64,000 bases of DNA from Flaveria trinervia (Eukaryota; Streptophyta; Magnoliopsida; Asterales; Asteraceae), in assembly GCA_025506515.1 (NCBI GenBank), contig CM046452.1, forward strand, positions 101,214,559 to 101,278,558, given 5' to 3'. This document shows, piece by piece, positions 12,281 to 24,747 of this stretch. The position numbers were made by a program, and so were the translations under genes. The notes under the pieces were generated by a model. The model was not told where the DNA came from. It did no database searches and saw only the letters and a program-made list of their open reading frames with translations. Position 1 is the first letter of the stretch, and every line of letters begins with the position of its first letter.

Positions 12281-14170
12281 ATGAGCTTCGAAAATTATGA
12301 CCCTTGTTTCCCGGACCAACCGGTAGTTGATCAATACCTCCCAGTCTGGGCTAACCTTCCTACCTTCAGGTTCAAGCCAGCTTTCATTTGGGCCGAAGAT
12401 AGCCCATCCGGTTCGCTAAAATGCTCGAGTCTCACCTACGAGGGACTAAACAACTCGGCTCACACAATTTCATCCCAACTTCTACAATCATTTCAAAGGG
12501 GCGATAACCTCCTCATTTTATGCTCCCCTGGGCTAGAGCTCGTTGAGATCCTATTTGGATGTCAACGAGCTGGGCTCATGGGAGTGCCCATCATCCCTCC
12601 AAACCCAACTTTTTCAAACGATGATCACCATCATCTAATTCGTGTTTTGTCTCAAACACGACCAAAAGCTGCTGTCGCCGATCAGTGTTACATTGAAACG
12701 GTCCAACAATATATTAAACACTCTTGTCCAGAAAATCCTCTCTCTAATATATTACGCGGTCTCGCATGGATACCTATGGAAAATCTTGTTGAGATGAATG
12801 TAAGCTCGAACAGAAGCTTACATTCATCTTATCAAGGTTGCAAGCCAGAGGATGTGTACTTGGTCCAGTACACCTCAGGTGCAACCGGGATCCCCAAGCC
12901 TGTCTTGGTGACCGCTGGAGCAGCCGCTCATAACGTCAGACTGGCTAGAAAATGCTATGATCTTCACCCGAACAGCATCATCACATCGTGGCTACCTCAG
13001 TACCACGACTGCGGGCTTATGTTTCTCTTACTGACGATCGTTTCAGGCGCGACTTGCGTGTTAACCTCGCCCAACGCCTTCATCAACCGCCCTAGGATCT
13101 GGCTCGAGTTGATAACCAAATTTAAGGCAACGTGCACTCCGGTACCCTCGTTCACATTACCCTTGGTCGTCAAACGGGGTTATGTTCATGAAGAAAAACG
13201 CGTTTCGATCAATCTAGCCACCATGAAAAACCTGATCATCATCAATGAACCAATATACCATGAAGCAATTAAACAATTTGTAGATGTGTTTAGCCCATTT
13301 GGCTTGAATCCTTCATCGATCGCCCCGTCCTACGGGCTAGCCGAAAACTGCACCTTTGTCTCCACAGCATGGAGATCACAAGTACAAAATAGTGAGTTTT
13401 CCATTCACAACAAGCTACTACCAAGTGCACGACTCAATTACGATGATATGGACCATGAGGAAGATCAAATTAACATCGCGATCGTAAACGAGGACACACA
13501 TGAGCTTATGCAAGACGGATTCGAGGGCGAGATTTGGATCGCTTCTTCTCCAAGCAACGCCTCGGGTTACTTGAGCCACCCGTCATTAACCCAAGAAATA
13601 TTTCAAAGCAGATTAAGAGGAAACTTCAGCCATGAACGCTTCATTCGAACGGGTGATCGAGGTGTGATCAAAGGCGTCGAAAGGTTCCTCTTTGTAACGG
13701 GCCGATGCTCTGATGTTATAAAGGTTGAAAACCGGGTCCAAACTCATGCTCATTACCTTGAAACCGCAGCGTATGAATCGTGTAAGAGGTTTCTACGAGG
13801 CGGGTGTATTGCGGCATTTGAGATTGATGGGAGTATGATAGCTATTGTTGCAGAGATGCAGAAGAGTAATGAGAATGATGAAAGTGTGTTGAAGAGCATA
13901 TGTGAAAGAATAAGAGAGTTTGTGATTAAGGATTATGGTATTCATGTGGAGATGATTGCCTTAGTGAAGAGTGGAAGTATACCCAAAACGACGTCGGGGA
14001 AGATACAACGATGGCTTGCTAAAGATAGATTCTTGAGGGGTAATATGGATGTGGTGAAAGAGATGAAGTTTCATAAAGAAGTTGATGATGGTTTGAAGAA
14101 ATCTTTTGGGAAAAATATGGTGATAAATCGAAGTGAAAACAGAAAGGCGTTGTTATACAGTAATTTATGA
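12281..14170 (+). CDS. Fatty acyl-AMP ligase-like adenylate-forming enzyme
   Basis: This intronless gene encodes 629 residues of the AMP-binding (ANL) superfamily. Visible motifs are the nucleotide-binding loop QYTSGATGIPKP (197-208), SWLPQYHDCGL (236-246), APSYGLAENC (348-357), GYLSHP (429-434), RTGDRGV (456-462) and the C-terminal TSGKIQR (571-577), whose Lys574 is in the place of the adenylation lysine. The LPQYHD motif and overall layout resemble fatty acyl-AMP ligases (FAAL/FadD-like) more than 4-coumarate or long-chain acyl-CoA ligases. The family activates a carboxylic acid with ATP to acyl-AMP; the substrate here is unknown. The loop is odd: the usual G-S-T-G-x-P-K-G is G-A-T-G-I-P-K-P. 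No acyl-carrier or other domain follows. The start is fixed by a TATA-like box about 50 bp upstream and by homology beginning near the N terminus. No targeting peptide is evident. The gene is GC-richer than its surroundings. Confidence 0.85.
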   Translation: MSFENYDPCFPDQPVVDQYLPVWANLPTFRFKPAFIWAEDSPSGSLKCSSLTYEGLNNSAHTISSQLLQSFQRGDNLLILCSPGLELVEILFGCQRAGLMGVPIIPPNPTFSNDDHHHLIRVLSQTRPKAAVADQCYIETVQQYIKHSCPENPLSNILRGLAWIPMENLVEMNVSSNRSLHSSYQGCKPEDVYLVQYTSGATGIPKPVLVTAGAAAHNVRLARKCYDLHPNSIITSWLPQYHDCGLMFLLLTIVSGATCVLTSPNAFINRPRIWLELITKFKATCTPVPSFTLPLVVKRGYVHEEKRVSINLATMKNLIIINEPIYHEAIKQFVDVFSPFGLNPSSIAPSYGLAENCTFVSTAWRSQVQNSEFSIHNKLLPSARLNYDDMDHEEDQINIAIVNEDTHELMQDGFEGEIWIASSPSNASGYLSHPSLTQEIFQSRLRGNFSHERFIRTGDRGVIKGVERFLFVTGRCSDVIKVENRVQTHAHYLETAAYESCKRFLRGGCIAAFEIDGSMIAIVAEMQKSNENDESVLKSICERIREFVIKDYGIHVEMIALVKSGSIPKTTSGKIQRWLAKDRFLRGNMDVVKEMKFHKEVDDGLKKSFGKNMVINRSENRKALLYSNL

Positions 14171-17100
14171 ATATTTGAAAATTACATGATTTCTTCACGA
14201 TAATCAAAAGAAAATGTTGATGTCTAAATTTGTACACCGATGTATTGTCATGATACATCGATAAAAATAACGGTAACTTAATTTCAGATATTTATATATA
14301 ATATTCGATGTTTGTAAATGAGATACTCGTTGGCGCCAGAGGTTATTGGGTTCATAGAAATTGTTGTTAAAGAAGACAAAGGTGAACAAGTATGAATCTT
14401 TCAAACACGTACATATGATATCTGGACTCATTGAAATTGCTAGAGATTATTGGTTTCTCAGAAGTTGATGTTACAAAAAGAAGAAGTTAAGTTATACAAT
14501 TAACTTGATCGACTTGAATAAATGATTGTTTAACATGCAATATATTATTTGAAATTTAATTAGAGAAGAAAACTAAAGAAACATAAGGATAATCGGAGGA
14601 AATAGAGAGATTTGGGGATTAATTCATCATGCTTTAACTGAAAGACCCACTTGGCTATTTATTTTTTATAGCCTTAGAAGAAAATTAACTAGACACACTA
14701 ATAAGTTATAAGCCCACTAGATGAATTACTTGACCCACTACCAAAGTAAGTTGCTAGATTAATTGTAAGAACATGGGTAAACTCCCCACGAATCCACGAT
14801 CATTTTCACATGTGGTGGAGAAGGAAGTGAGTTTTGACTATATATGGTCGGCCATAATAGAGATGGAAGAGTAGTGGTACATTACTAGCATCGACGGAGC
14901 TTGAATCGTAGTATAGGTGGACAGGTGGGCGCGGTGAAACTAAACTATTTTAATAGAGATTGAACTCTATATATATTAAAAAAATACACTACCGGGCCGA
15001 AATTTTACACTATCAAACTGAAAATTAACACTACTGACGAAAGAAAGAGAGGAGGGGCCCGCTATCAAAAAGCTTCGCCCATGACTACTAAAAAACTGAC
15101 TGGCTAATATGCTAGCAATGAGTAGGAAATAAAGATTTTCGACTCATCTGCGACCCAAAAGACGAGTTGAAAAAACCCCGTTGGAAATTATTTGCAACGC
15201 TTTTGTGATGGACCGAAGAACTCGAACCTCTATTAGTATGGCATGTAAGGTGAGTTCACAAGGTTCTATAGTTGAGTTGGACTAAATATAGGCTGAGATA
15301 CTAGTTACTTGACGAACCGGGATAAAAGATTAAGGCATAATTAAAAGATATCTTAGACTAAATCTATAACTCATGCCTCATGTTAAAATACTTGACTATT
15401 TATAGTCTTACTTTTAAAATATAAGTATATATATAACTAACCATTATAAATAAAATAACCATTTGTGTTTTTTAAGGGACCTATGTCCGATCAGGTGATA
15501 CTGAATATTGATTTGGCCTCAAAGAAACATCATTGTTCTTAAAATGATATCAAATCATTTTTCAATGACACATTACGGCCGGTGAAAACCATATTATAAA
15601 AAGGATCATGGGAGGCTGTTATGCTATATTTCGTTGGGAAGAATGTTATCACGGATAAAAGAAATAGCCTCTTACTCAATTTTCAGCGGAAAAAATAATA
15701 TTAACTTAATAAATGACAATATGGGAATGCGATTTATTCCATAGTTTGATCATATCTAACGCAATTCTCAAAACAAACACAAGACCGAATCACAGCATAT
15801 TAAATCCAAAATATAAACATTCTTCTTAATAATGTTTCAATATATAGTTTAACTCCATCCGACTTGTATGAATATTTAACTAGTTATTTTACCTATAAAA
15901 AACTAATACAAACAATAACTGATATTTTTAAAATAAAATATTAAATATGAAAAATCTACGTTACACAATATGATTTTTTTATAAAAATCACAAAGGATAT
16001 TGTTTATAACAAAAATGAATTGGGTTAACACGATAAAAAAACATACACATATCCACTTTTGTATATTATATATTCTCAAATTAATTATCTGAAATATACA
16101 TGTGTTAGAAGTGAATAATAATCGTCAATATCTAAAACACTATAATTTCATAATATTTTTACGTGCATATCATTGGAATCTTTTTCTGAACTGAAATACA
16201 ATGTTATCATAACCATTTAAATAAAATTTATACTATCTTCATTACATGCTTAAAAATATACTTGTCATTATTTTTAAAACAATATTTTACCGTCTGAGAG
16301 ATAAAAGTTTATTCTTTTCACAAGTTTAAAAATTTAATACATAGATGAAGTATTTTCTTTTCAATGCAAAACCATAAAATATGTTTGTTTAATTATAAAT
16401 ATGGAAATTTTGCACTACACTAAATATGGGGAGAACACAAAGAATATAAATTATACATTTTTTAGTCATAACTATATTTAAAATAAAAGAAATTATAGAA
16501 ATGGAATTATATTCGTCTCTAAAAAAATAAATTTCATTTATGTATATAAACTACAAATACTTGAGTCATGTGTAGGTTATGTTTCCCACATTTAATGTAT
16601 ACGTAAACAAAAAAAAATCAAAATACGTATGAAAGAGTTAGTTTAATGAGTTTATGTACATAAAATAAGAAGTTGAACATTTCTATATTTGAATTATGCA
16701 TACATGCATTCATTTTATGTATGCAATTACACATTATATGTATGTATGTATGTACATTAAATCAAAAGAATTAGTGCAGTAATATTCATATTTTAAAAGT
16801 TAATGATTGGTGGGTGCTGTGGAGCATCTCTATGACACAAGCAGGGCGATTAATCAGCAATTACTGTATATGTGTTGCAGGTGATTGTTCACAGAATCAC
16901 AGTCTACAGGTTACTGAGTGTATTTTGTCGCTTTATGTGAGCCCAACCCCTCATTAGATTCGAATAACTCTTATGTTAAATTTCCCTTTTTCTTTTCTTA
17001 ACGACAATATTACAAGGGATAACTAACAAAATCGACACTTTGAATACCTACTTTTAAGCCAGAATAAATATCAACTTAAATGCAACATATGTGTGTTATA

Positions 17101-20100
17101 TAATATCTCAGCCAGTCACACTGATGGAAACCGACCCGGTTCTTAGTAACGGGGCGTGAGTAACTTCACCGAATGTACCATAACCATAGCGTGGAGTACA
17201 ACTCCTTAATCCGCACTACAACCAATAAAAAGAGAAAATTAAACAAATGAAATGTGGGAGCTAATAAGATACATACATATGTCAATTTCTAATTTTATTT
17301 AGATTTACTTTATTACTAGGTTAGATAGTTGTGTGTTATATGAGTTAAAATAATAAATATAAATTGTGAATATGTGATTGTAAGGTAGTAAAATATACCT
17401 AGATTTGAGAAAATTGAATCATGTTTTGCATTGAACCAGAGATGTTGTTTTATACTGAGTAATCGTTAACTGTAATTATGTTTGACTTCGTGAATCTTGA
17501 TATTTTATAATTGTTTTCTTAAAAAATATGATGCTTAAAGTATTTTAATTAATTATTACCTAGGAATTAGATTTAATTTTAACAAATCAACTCTTATTAA
17601 ATATTTTTATTAAAACATTATATTTATTTTTAGAAAAAAGTTAATTTGATTAACATAATAATAAATGAGAATTTATTAGTAAATGAGAATATATTAAACA
17701 GACTATATACTAATTTATAACTTTTATTGTAGTAAGTATATGTGTTTAAATCTTAATTGGACAATCTAGAAAAACATCACGTGCTTTTTAAAGAATTTAG
17801 TTTATTTATATAGATATGGGTTTAGTGAAGTATTGATATTAAAATATTTACTGCCTAGTGGCATCGCTTTAACTAACCCATAACGCAAGTCTTAGTCTAT
17901 TTTAAAATAAACACTCACAAAACCTACTACCTAGAAAATGTCATATGATGTGAAGAGGGCGAGAAGGGTAGATCATAGTTGAGTGATGGAATGTATACTT
18001 TGGTCAATCAAAACAACCATTTAACGAAAAACACATGTCATGCTAGATAAATTATAGTCGGTGTTTTTCATTAACGGATTAAGATTTAACCAACTAAAAT
18101 ATTAACTAATAAGATCAAGACACGTGGTGTTATTTTATCGATGAATATAGTAGCCGGTTAAAATTTTAGCCGGCTCAAGCACGTGTGCGTACTTGGTGAT
18201 TGGCTATATTTTAGCCCGTTTATGAAAATGTCTATTAAATTTTATTCAGTTTTATGTCATCATATTTTGACAATATATAAGCTCCGACTAAAATGATTAT
18301 TTACCATTTTAGCCCTCAACATCTCTCTTTACCATGAAATATTGCATTACAAACTAGCAATTTTTGCCGCCAATGATGCATCTATATTAGTAATATTAGT
18401 GGATAAGTTAATAAAATCAAAACAACTTCTAGGTGCTATTAACCTAGGAAAAATAGAGAATATATGAACCTTAACAACATGGTTCAACCTAAAATGTTAA
18501 AAATAAACAAACCGTAAAAATATATAATGTGTGGGTTGGAGTGGTGTCAATTTACATCATAGTATTGAAGTGCAATTTGAAAATAACATATGGTCGGGAG
18601 CCTTGTCATCTATTATCTATCCATATGATAGTAGTTATTTTGGCATTAAGAATATACGAAAATAAGGGCAAGGATTCGTAAACGATCACCGTTTTGTTGG
18701 AAATTTATTGATAATATTAATATGGTTATTAATATTTAGTCAATAAATTAATATGTTAAATAAAAATTAATATGATTAATGACATTAGGAATAATAGTGT
18801 GATTGGAGGAAAGATTGTATATATTGTTTCCTAAGGTGTCAAACTAAGTGGATTCGTGAAGGGTGCGATGCACCCTTAACATGCACGCGCACAACGTGGG
18901 CATGTGGGCGCAATGCGGCGCTTTGATGGCACACTTTGACTCATAACAGTTTTCGTTACACGTTGACTAAAACCGACGACTCTTAATGAAGAATTAAATG
19001 AGCAGTTACAATTTCGGATTAAGGTGTCAAACTAAGTGGATTTGTGTTGAACACGATCCTCAGCTTTTACATTTTTGTTTCTTCTATTTCTGTAAATTTA
19101 CCATTGTAAAAGAGATTGATAATCATTTATTTATGTTAATTTGTATTAAGTATATTAATAAAATTGTTCGAAATTTTTATTTTATATGAACGGTTCTTAC
19201 ACATTTTAAGGATAACCTAACCCTTTGATGCACGTGTTATCAATATGTGATTGCGTTGATTCCTTTCGATAAAGTTGATGGTGATACATAACACCAAGCG
19301 AATGATTAATCTTACTAAACTCATGAAAAAGGATTGATATTCTAATTCTAAACACCTTGAATATTTCTGTATTATCATTATTGATAAAATATTCCTATAC
19401 ATAACGGCCATAATCTTTCTCTCTATGTATGATTTAAGTGTGCTATAACTTTGTGAAACTCATGTCTTAAATCCATGCGTTGTCAGTTTATCCTACTAAA
19501 AAATCATATTCTACGTAGGTTCATATTGCCTATCTATTTAATTTTGTCAGCTAAATTCCTAAATGTATATTTTCAGCTGATACGTGAGTGAGATACCCAG
19601 GAATTATTTCATGTATGAATTCGACAACCAGTTCACATATTTTATGACTATTAATATGTTGTTCTTTAATATGATTACAAATATATAAAAATAATAATAA
19701 TTTTTGATATTCTATTTACAAAAGAATATAATTGTGGCAAGAACTAAAGAAATATAATTCATATAAAGACTGTTTTTACACTAATGTCAACAATATCCAT
19801 GGAGAGATCCATGGGTTATAGGTTTATAATGATGAGCTTGAAAAAAGCCTGCATCCACCAACTCGTAAGAAGATAAAATGTCGTTTTGGAAATTTTGAAA
19901 ATTAAAAGCTCTTTGTAACAAAAGGTAGATCATATAAAGTTAAAAGGGATAATTATATTCTGGATTGTGTGATTGGAGATAATGTAAAGGAATGGTGGGG
20001 TCACATCAAAAATGTAAGAGATATCAAATAATGAACTATATATTTATCATTTTATTGGTTCAAATAATCAAAGATCTATTTGGCTCAAAATCAAAAGAGA

Positions 20101-20560
20101 CCGTAGGAAAAATGGTTTAGGGTAAAAACTAAAAATTGGAGTCAAGGAGTTGAGAAAGCAGAATCAAAAGAGACTACTAATGAAGATTTTTTGTGAAATG
20201 AGACCAGTTTTACAAATCAATGTGGAAGAAACTCTAGCCTTAAAGTGACTTTGTCACTTCATTAAAGCAAGGTAACATATTGGGTTAAATTTATATTCCA
20301 TTTACTAAATAGATATATCCCTTCATCGGCAACCCACAACACCACCGTCATCACCTTAACACCGTTAAGTTAGTTACCGTTAAGTCACTTTTAGTTAATT
20401 AAATAACTGTCATTTGTAAGGGTATAAATACCCCACTTGAATATGTCATTTGTGTACGTACGTATGATTATACAATAGAAAGTTTCTCTCAAATCTTCTT
20501 CAATTTTCAGCAAGTTTATCAATCTAAACCTGTGTTTACAAGTCGAATCTCCCAAAATAA
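14171..20560. other. Gene-poor AT-rich intergenic DNA
   Basis: About 6.4 kb without a supported gene. It contains a 22-bp direct repeat (18,833 and 19,021) and a perfect palindrome (18,859-18,877). A stretch at about 20,420-20,530 has a TATA-like 'gtataaata' and could be part of an LTR. No integrase, reverse transcriptase or gag motif could be read in any frame. Confidence 0.45.
18833..19042. repeat. 22-bp direct repeat pair with internal palindrome
   Basis: 'aaggtgtcaaactaagtgg' plus 'att' occurs at 18,833-18,854 and again at 19,021-19,042. The sequence after each copy is also weakly similar. Between them lies the perfect palindrome 'aagggtgcgatgcaccctt' (18,859-18,877). This GC-richer patch in AT-rich DNA may be a remnant of an LTR or another element. 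Confidence 0.5.
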
Positions 20561-20922
20561 CATACATACATACATACATACATACATACATACATACATA
20601 CATACATACATACATACATACATACATACATGCATGCATGCATACACGCATACATACATACATACATACATACATACATACATACATACATACATACATA
20701 CATACATACATACATGCATGCATGCATGCATGCATGCATGCATGCATACATACATGCATACATACATACATACATACATACATACATGCATACATACATG
20801 CATACATACATGCATACATACATGCATACATACATGCATACATGCATGCATACATGCATACATACATACATACATACAAACATACATACATACATACATA
20901 CATACATACATACATACATACA

Positions 20923-20954
<32 letters not shown>

Positions 20955-21184
20955 CATACATACATACATACTACATACATACATACATACATACATACAT
21001 ACATACATACATACATACATACATACATACATACATACATACATACATACATACATACATACATACATACATACATACATACATACATACATACATACAT
21101 ACATACATACATACATACATACATACATACATACATACATACATACATACATACATACACACACACACATACATACATACATAC
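20561..21184. repeat. Long (CATA)n/(CATG)n microsatellite
   Basis: About 620 bp of tetranucleotide repeat, mostly CATA, with blocks of CATG (for example near 20,630-20,640 and 20,716-20,746) and alternating CATA/CATG units to 20,860. There is one phase slip 'catactacatac' near 20,970, and then an almost perfect CATA run to about 21,158. It ends in short CACA and GTGT/ATAC runs that can pair with each other (21,156-21,207). No frame of the repeat contains stops, so apparent proteins of up to 271 residues from both strands are not real genes. Confidence 0.97.
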
Positions 21185-21207
21185 GTGTGTGTGTATATAC
21201 ACACACA

Positions 21208-23091
21208 TGTAATCGTAAATCAACTTGTGAACGGCCATATTAATCCTATATAATTACATTTGAATGCATTGATGGTGGATTTGCATTGTTGATGGTCGGC
21301 AATACTTGATATTGGGTTGGGTGTCGTTTGTATTTGTATCAGTGTTTGTTTTATCACTTTCTTTGGCATATATATCTCTCTTTCGTAAATCCAATCAATA
21401 AAGTTCAATTGAAGGAGTTACTAGATCCACCATTTGTGTTTAATTACTGAACATGGGATTCGTTATCCCCATTAATTTATGGAATTAGGGTCCCTTTCTA
21501 TCACTCAATAATGAGTTTTCGTAAATCAAGTTAGCGGATCACCCAAAAATACATCCATTTCAAATAAAATCTACAAATGGTCGTATTTTGACACTAATTG
21601 TATTGTATTTTTTGATTTGTTAAAAGCTGAATTATATAATCAATGAAACTCTTACATGACAATTATGACATTGCTATTTTTTCAATTCTACCAAATCAAA
21701 AGTAACAAAAAAAAGTTATGTATGTCAGTTGAGTATTTATATATTCTATTAATAATCTAAGCTCCTAGTAAGTTTTATTTACTATATCTTATACTTAAGT
21801 GTTTCTTTTGTACGTTTATCTCAATGTTTAGTTCATTTAACTTAGACACTAGAGAGGATTAAAATGCTAGTTTTGAAAAGTGATATTAATTTACACAGAA
21901 TATAGGAAGAATTAGTACTAATTTATCATTAACTTTACCCTTAAATTGGGCCATTGCCCCATAAAAATATGAATTAGGTGTTGCTCATATACGATGACGT
22001 GAAATAGGTGTTCAAGTAGGTCTTTTGGTGTTCATGTTATCATGTAAACCTCAGATCAGATCATCATTATTTGAAATGATGTCGGTACGTGGTCCAAAAT
22101 CTATGTAACCATTTGGTACTTTGAAATTATAGTATCTTAATTGGTTTAGATTTTAATATACAGACACCTCACTTTTTAAATCAACACCCCCTATACGTTT
22201 TAATTGTATGACGCCATACACGACGTATAGAGTCGAATACACTGTAAATAAAAGAAATTATGGGGTTTTCATAGATCTATACGTCTCATATATCACTATC
22301 CAACCCTCTATATGACACATATAAAATTGTAAAACGCGTATAATAATTTTCGATACTGATTACGAGAAAAAATTCAGGGGATAATTGTCAGAGGAGTTAT
22401 ACACCTGTATATAAGGCTATATTACCCATCTATATGACGTATATGGTATTATACGATCCGTATAAGCATTTGAGATGTTGATTTAAAATTTTAAAATGTC
22501 TAAATATCCCAAGTTAATTAACTTGTTTCCTATCACATCTCAATACCTCATCTATGAACAGAACACTTAATCATCCTGATCAATCAAATCCACATAACAC
22601 ACATATATAACAACTCATGTACTTCAACTTGGAAATTTTGTAGAAATTCTACTTAATTACCATGATAAAGCTTTCATATTGTCAATTTCTAGGTATAGAC
22701 AAGAGTACCATTTTCATAATTTACTTATTTTATTAAACATTAAAACAGTAATAACTAAATAATATCATTATTTAATATATGTGTTAATAAATTAAGATGC
22801 ACCCATGAACCCTAGAGAATGAGGTAAATTTCACCCATACATGTACAATATTTTGGAAAAACAAAACAACAAAAAATCATATTCAAGTGTCATGTTATGT
22901 CATCTCTTGGTCTTTGGGCTGTTTCCCACTCTCTTTCTCTATCCACTCCCTTTCTTTAACTTTTTAGCTTCATTTCCGGCAACCAAGCTGTCTCTTGTTG
23001 GAACCTCTGAAACACACACACAAACACACATCCTACGTAAACCCTAATTCTTCCATGATTAATGCTTCTCTTCCACTATGCTACTCCTAAG
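21208..23091. other. Intergenic DNA and putative 5' leader of the ZF-HD gene
   Basis: No coding region is supported. From about 22,900 the sequence becomes pyrimidine-rich with CT and CACA runs ('aacacacacacaaacacaca'), typical of a plant promoter and leader. A putative untranslated exon ends at 23,091 before a 'gtatat' donor. Confidence 0.4.
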
Positions 23092-23459
23092 GTATATCCA
23101 TCTTCATCTTTCTCTTTAATTGTTGAACAAATCCAACTTAAACAAGCTAAATTTCATAAGTTTCTTGTAAATTTATGCTCCATCCGAAACTTCTTTACAT
23201 CAAATAGAAGGCAAACAGACAACCGTTAATTAATCTTTCTTGAATTCCAAAACTAAGTCTTTTAAATAAAGATGGACTAAATCTTTTGAAGTGTTCATTT
23301 CAAATGAGTTGTTCTTTGATAACTAGATTTACTAGTGGATGGATGACCTAATTAAAGTTCATTTTTTGGTTAAAATCACTTGAGTCTTATATATGCTTTC
23401 ATTTTTAATATTATTAATTTATGAATTCATGTTTTCTAGGGTCTAATCAAGAAACATTA

Positions 23460-24747
23460 ATGGAGAATCTGAGTGGCACAGACAAAGAGATAACAACTCA
23501 AACTTCTTCACTCCCATACAGCAACCACCACTTGATTCGTGAGTCCCCTTCAGAACCCATGGAGCATGGATCCGACCCAGATCGGTTTGGGGGATCCGGA
23601 GCTTCGGTTACACCCATTTCAGTCGGATCTAGGCTCTTAAAGTCACCGGTGGTGATTAGGTACCGAGAGTGTTTGAAGAATCATGCTGCTAACATCGGCG
23701 GTAATATCACCGATGGGTGCTGTGAGTTCATGCCTTCAGGCAACGACGGAACCCTAGAAGCATTTAAGTGTGCAGCTTGTAATTGTCACCGGAATTTCCA
23801 CCGAAAAGAAACCGCCACCGCCATCGCCGCCACCGGACACTTTCTTCAGCTCCCTTCACCGTCGTTCAGCCACCACCACCACCACCAGCATAACTGGGCA
23901 ACCTCCGCTCCTGCAGGCGGATCTACATGTAATGTATAGTTTGCTTGAAAAATAAATATATACAGTTTTACAAAAATATGTGCATACAAAAAACATTGTT
24001 AGACTCTAGCTAATTGATCTTTTTTTATTAAAATGTATCAAAAAACTCATACAAATAAATCGTTGTGTTGATAAAATTTGGTTTCATTTTTATCATGACA
24101 ACAAATCTTACATATAATTAACATGTTACAACTTACACATCTCCTCATAACACATATTTTAGTGTGTAATTTGGTTTTTGTATGAGTATATCTTGATGTT
24201 ATGTAAGTAGCTGGTAAGTTTTGCCTACATCTCATTAATAGCTTAACTATAGATGTGATTAATATACTGGATTTGGTTAATCGTTATGGTTTGAGTTATC
24301 TTGATATAAAAAGTTTCATACTTTGTGGAATTTGGATACCTGTATATTTACATTTTTATCATATGGTACAATAATAATATATATATATATATGCTGTCAT
24401 GAAATTTTACAGATCCGCCACTGAACGCTTCCCCATTGAAAATGGCAGTTGGGGGGAGCGGTGGTGCAACCGAATCTTCTAGCGAGGAGCTGCATTTCGC
24501 GGTGGGTGCACCATCTGGTGCAACGAAAAAGCGGTTTAGATCAAAATTTACGCAGGATCAGAAGGAGAAAATGCTTGAATTTGCAGAGAAAGTAGGGTGG
24601 AGGATACCAAGAGAAGATGATCCTGAGGTTCAAAGATTTTGTGAAGTGGTAGGTGTTAAACGAAAGGTTCTCAAGGTGTGGATGCATAATAATAAAGCCA
24701 TTTCTGGGAAGAAGCATGTTCAAGATTCCAATGAAAACATTGAATGA
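23460..24747 (+). CDS. Zinc-finger homeodomain (ZF-HD) transcription factor
   Basis: Coding exons are 23,460-23,928 and 24,413-24,747, joined in phase 1 (donor 'acat|gtaatg', acceptor 'ttttacag|atcc'), giving 267 residues. The ZF-HD dimerisation zinc finger spans about 67-116, beginning RYRECLKNHAA with Cys/His ligands through AFKCAACNCHRNFH. A His-rich linker follows. The homeodomain spans about 195-256, with KKRFRSKFTQDQKEKM, GWRIPRED and the class-specific recognition helix VLKVWMHNNK. The family binds DNA as homo- or heterodimers in the nucleus and acts in floral and vegetative development. Translation probably starts at MENLSG (23,460); an in-frame ATG at 23,421 precedes it, but that ATG lies inside a putative 5'-UTR intron (about 23,092-23,439). 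Most known ZF-HD genes are intronless, so the coding intron is notable. Without splicing, the frame stops at 23,939, just after the zinc finger. Confidence 0.9.

Noticed and set aside
20340..20560. Possible solo LTR with a TATA-like 'gtataaata'
   Set aside because: No matching LTR, target duplication, primer-binding site or coding remains were found; the boundaries are guesswork.
20391..21253. Long open frames of 140-271 residues on both strands (MYVC- and HTYI-type repeats)
   Set aside because: They are translations of the CATA/CATG microsatellite, which has no stop codons in any frame; they are not genes.
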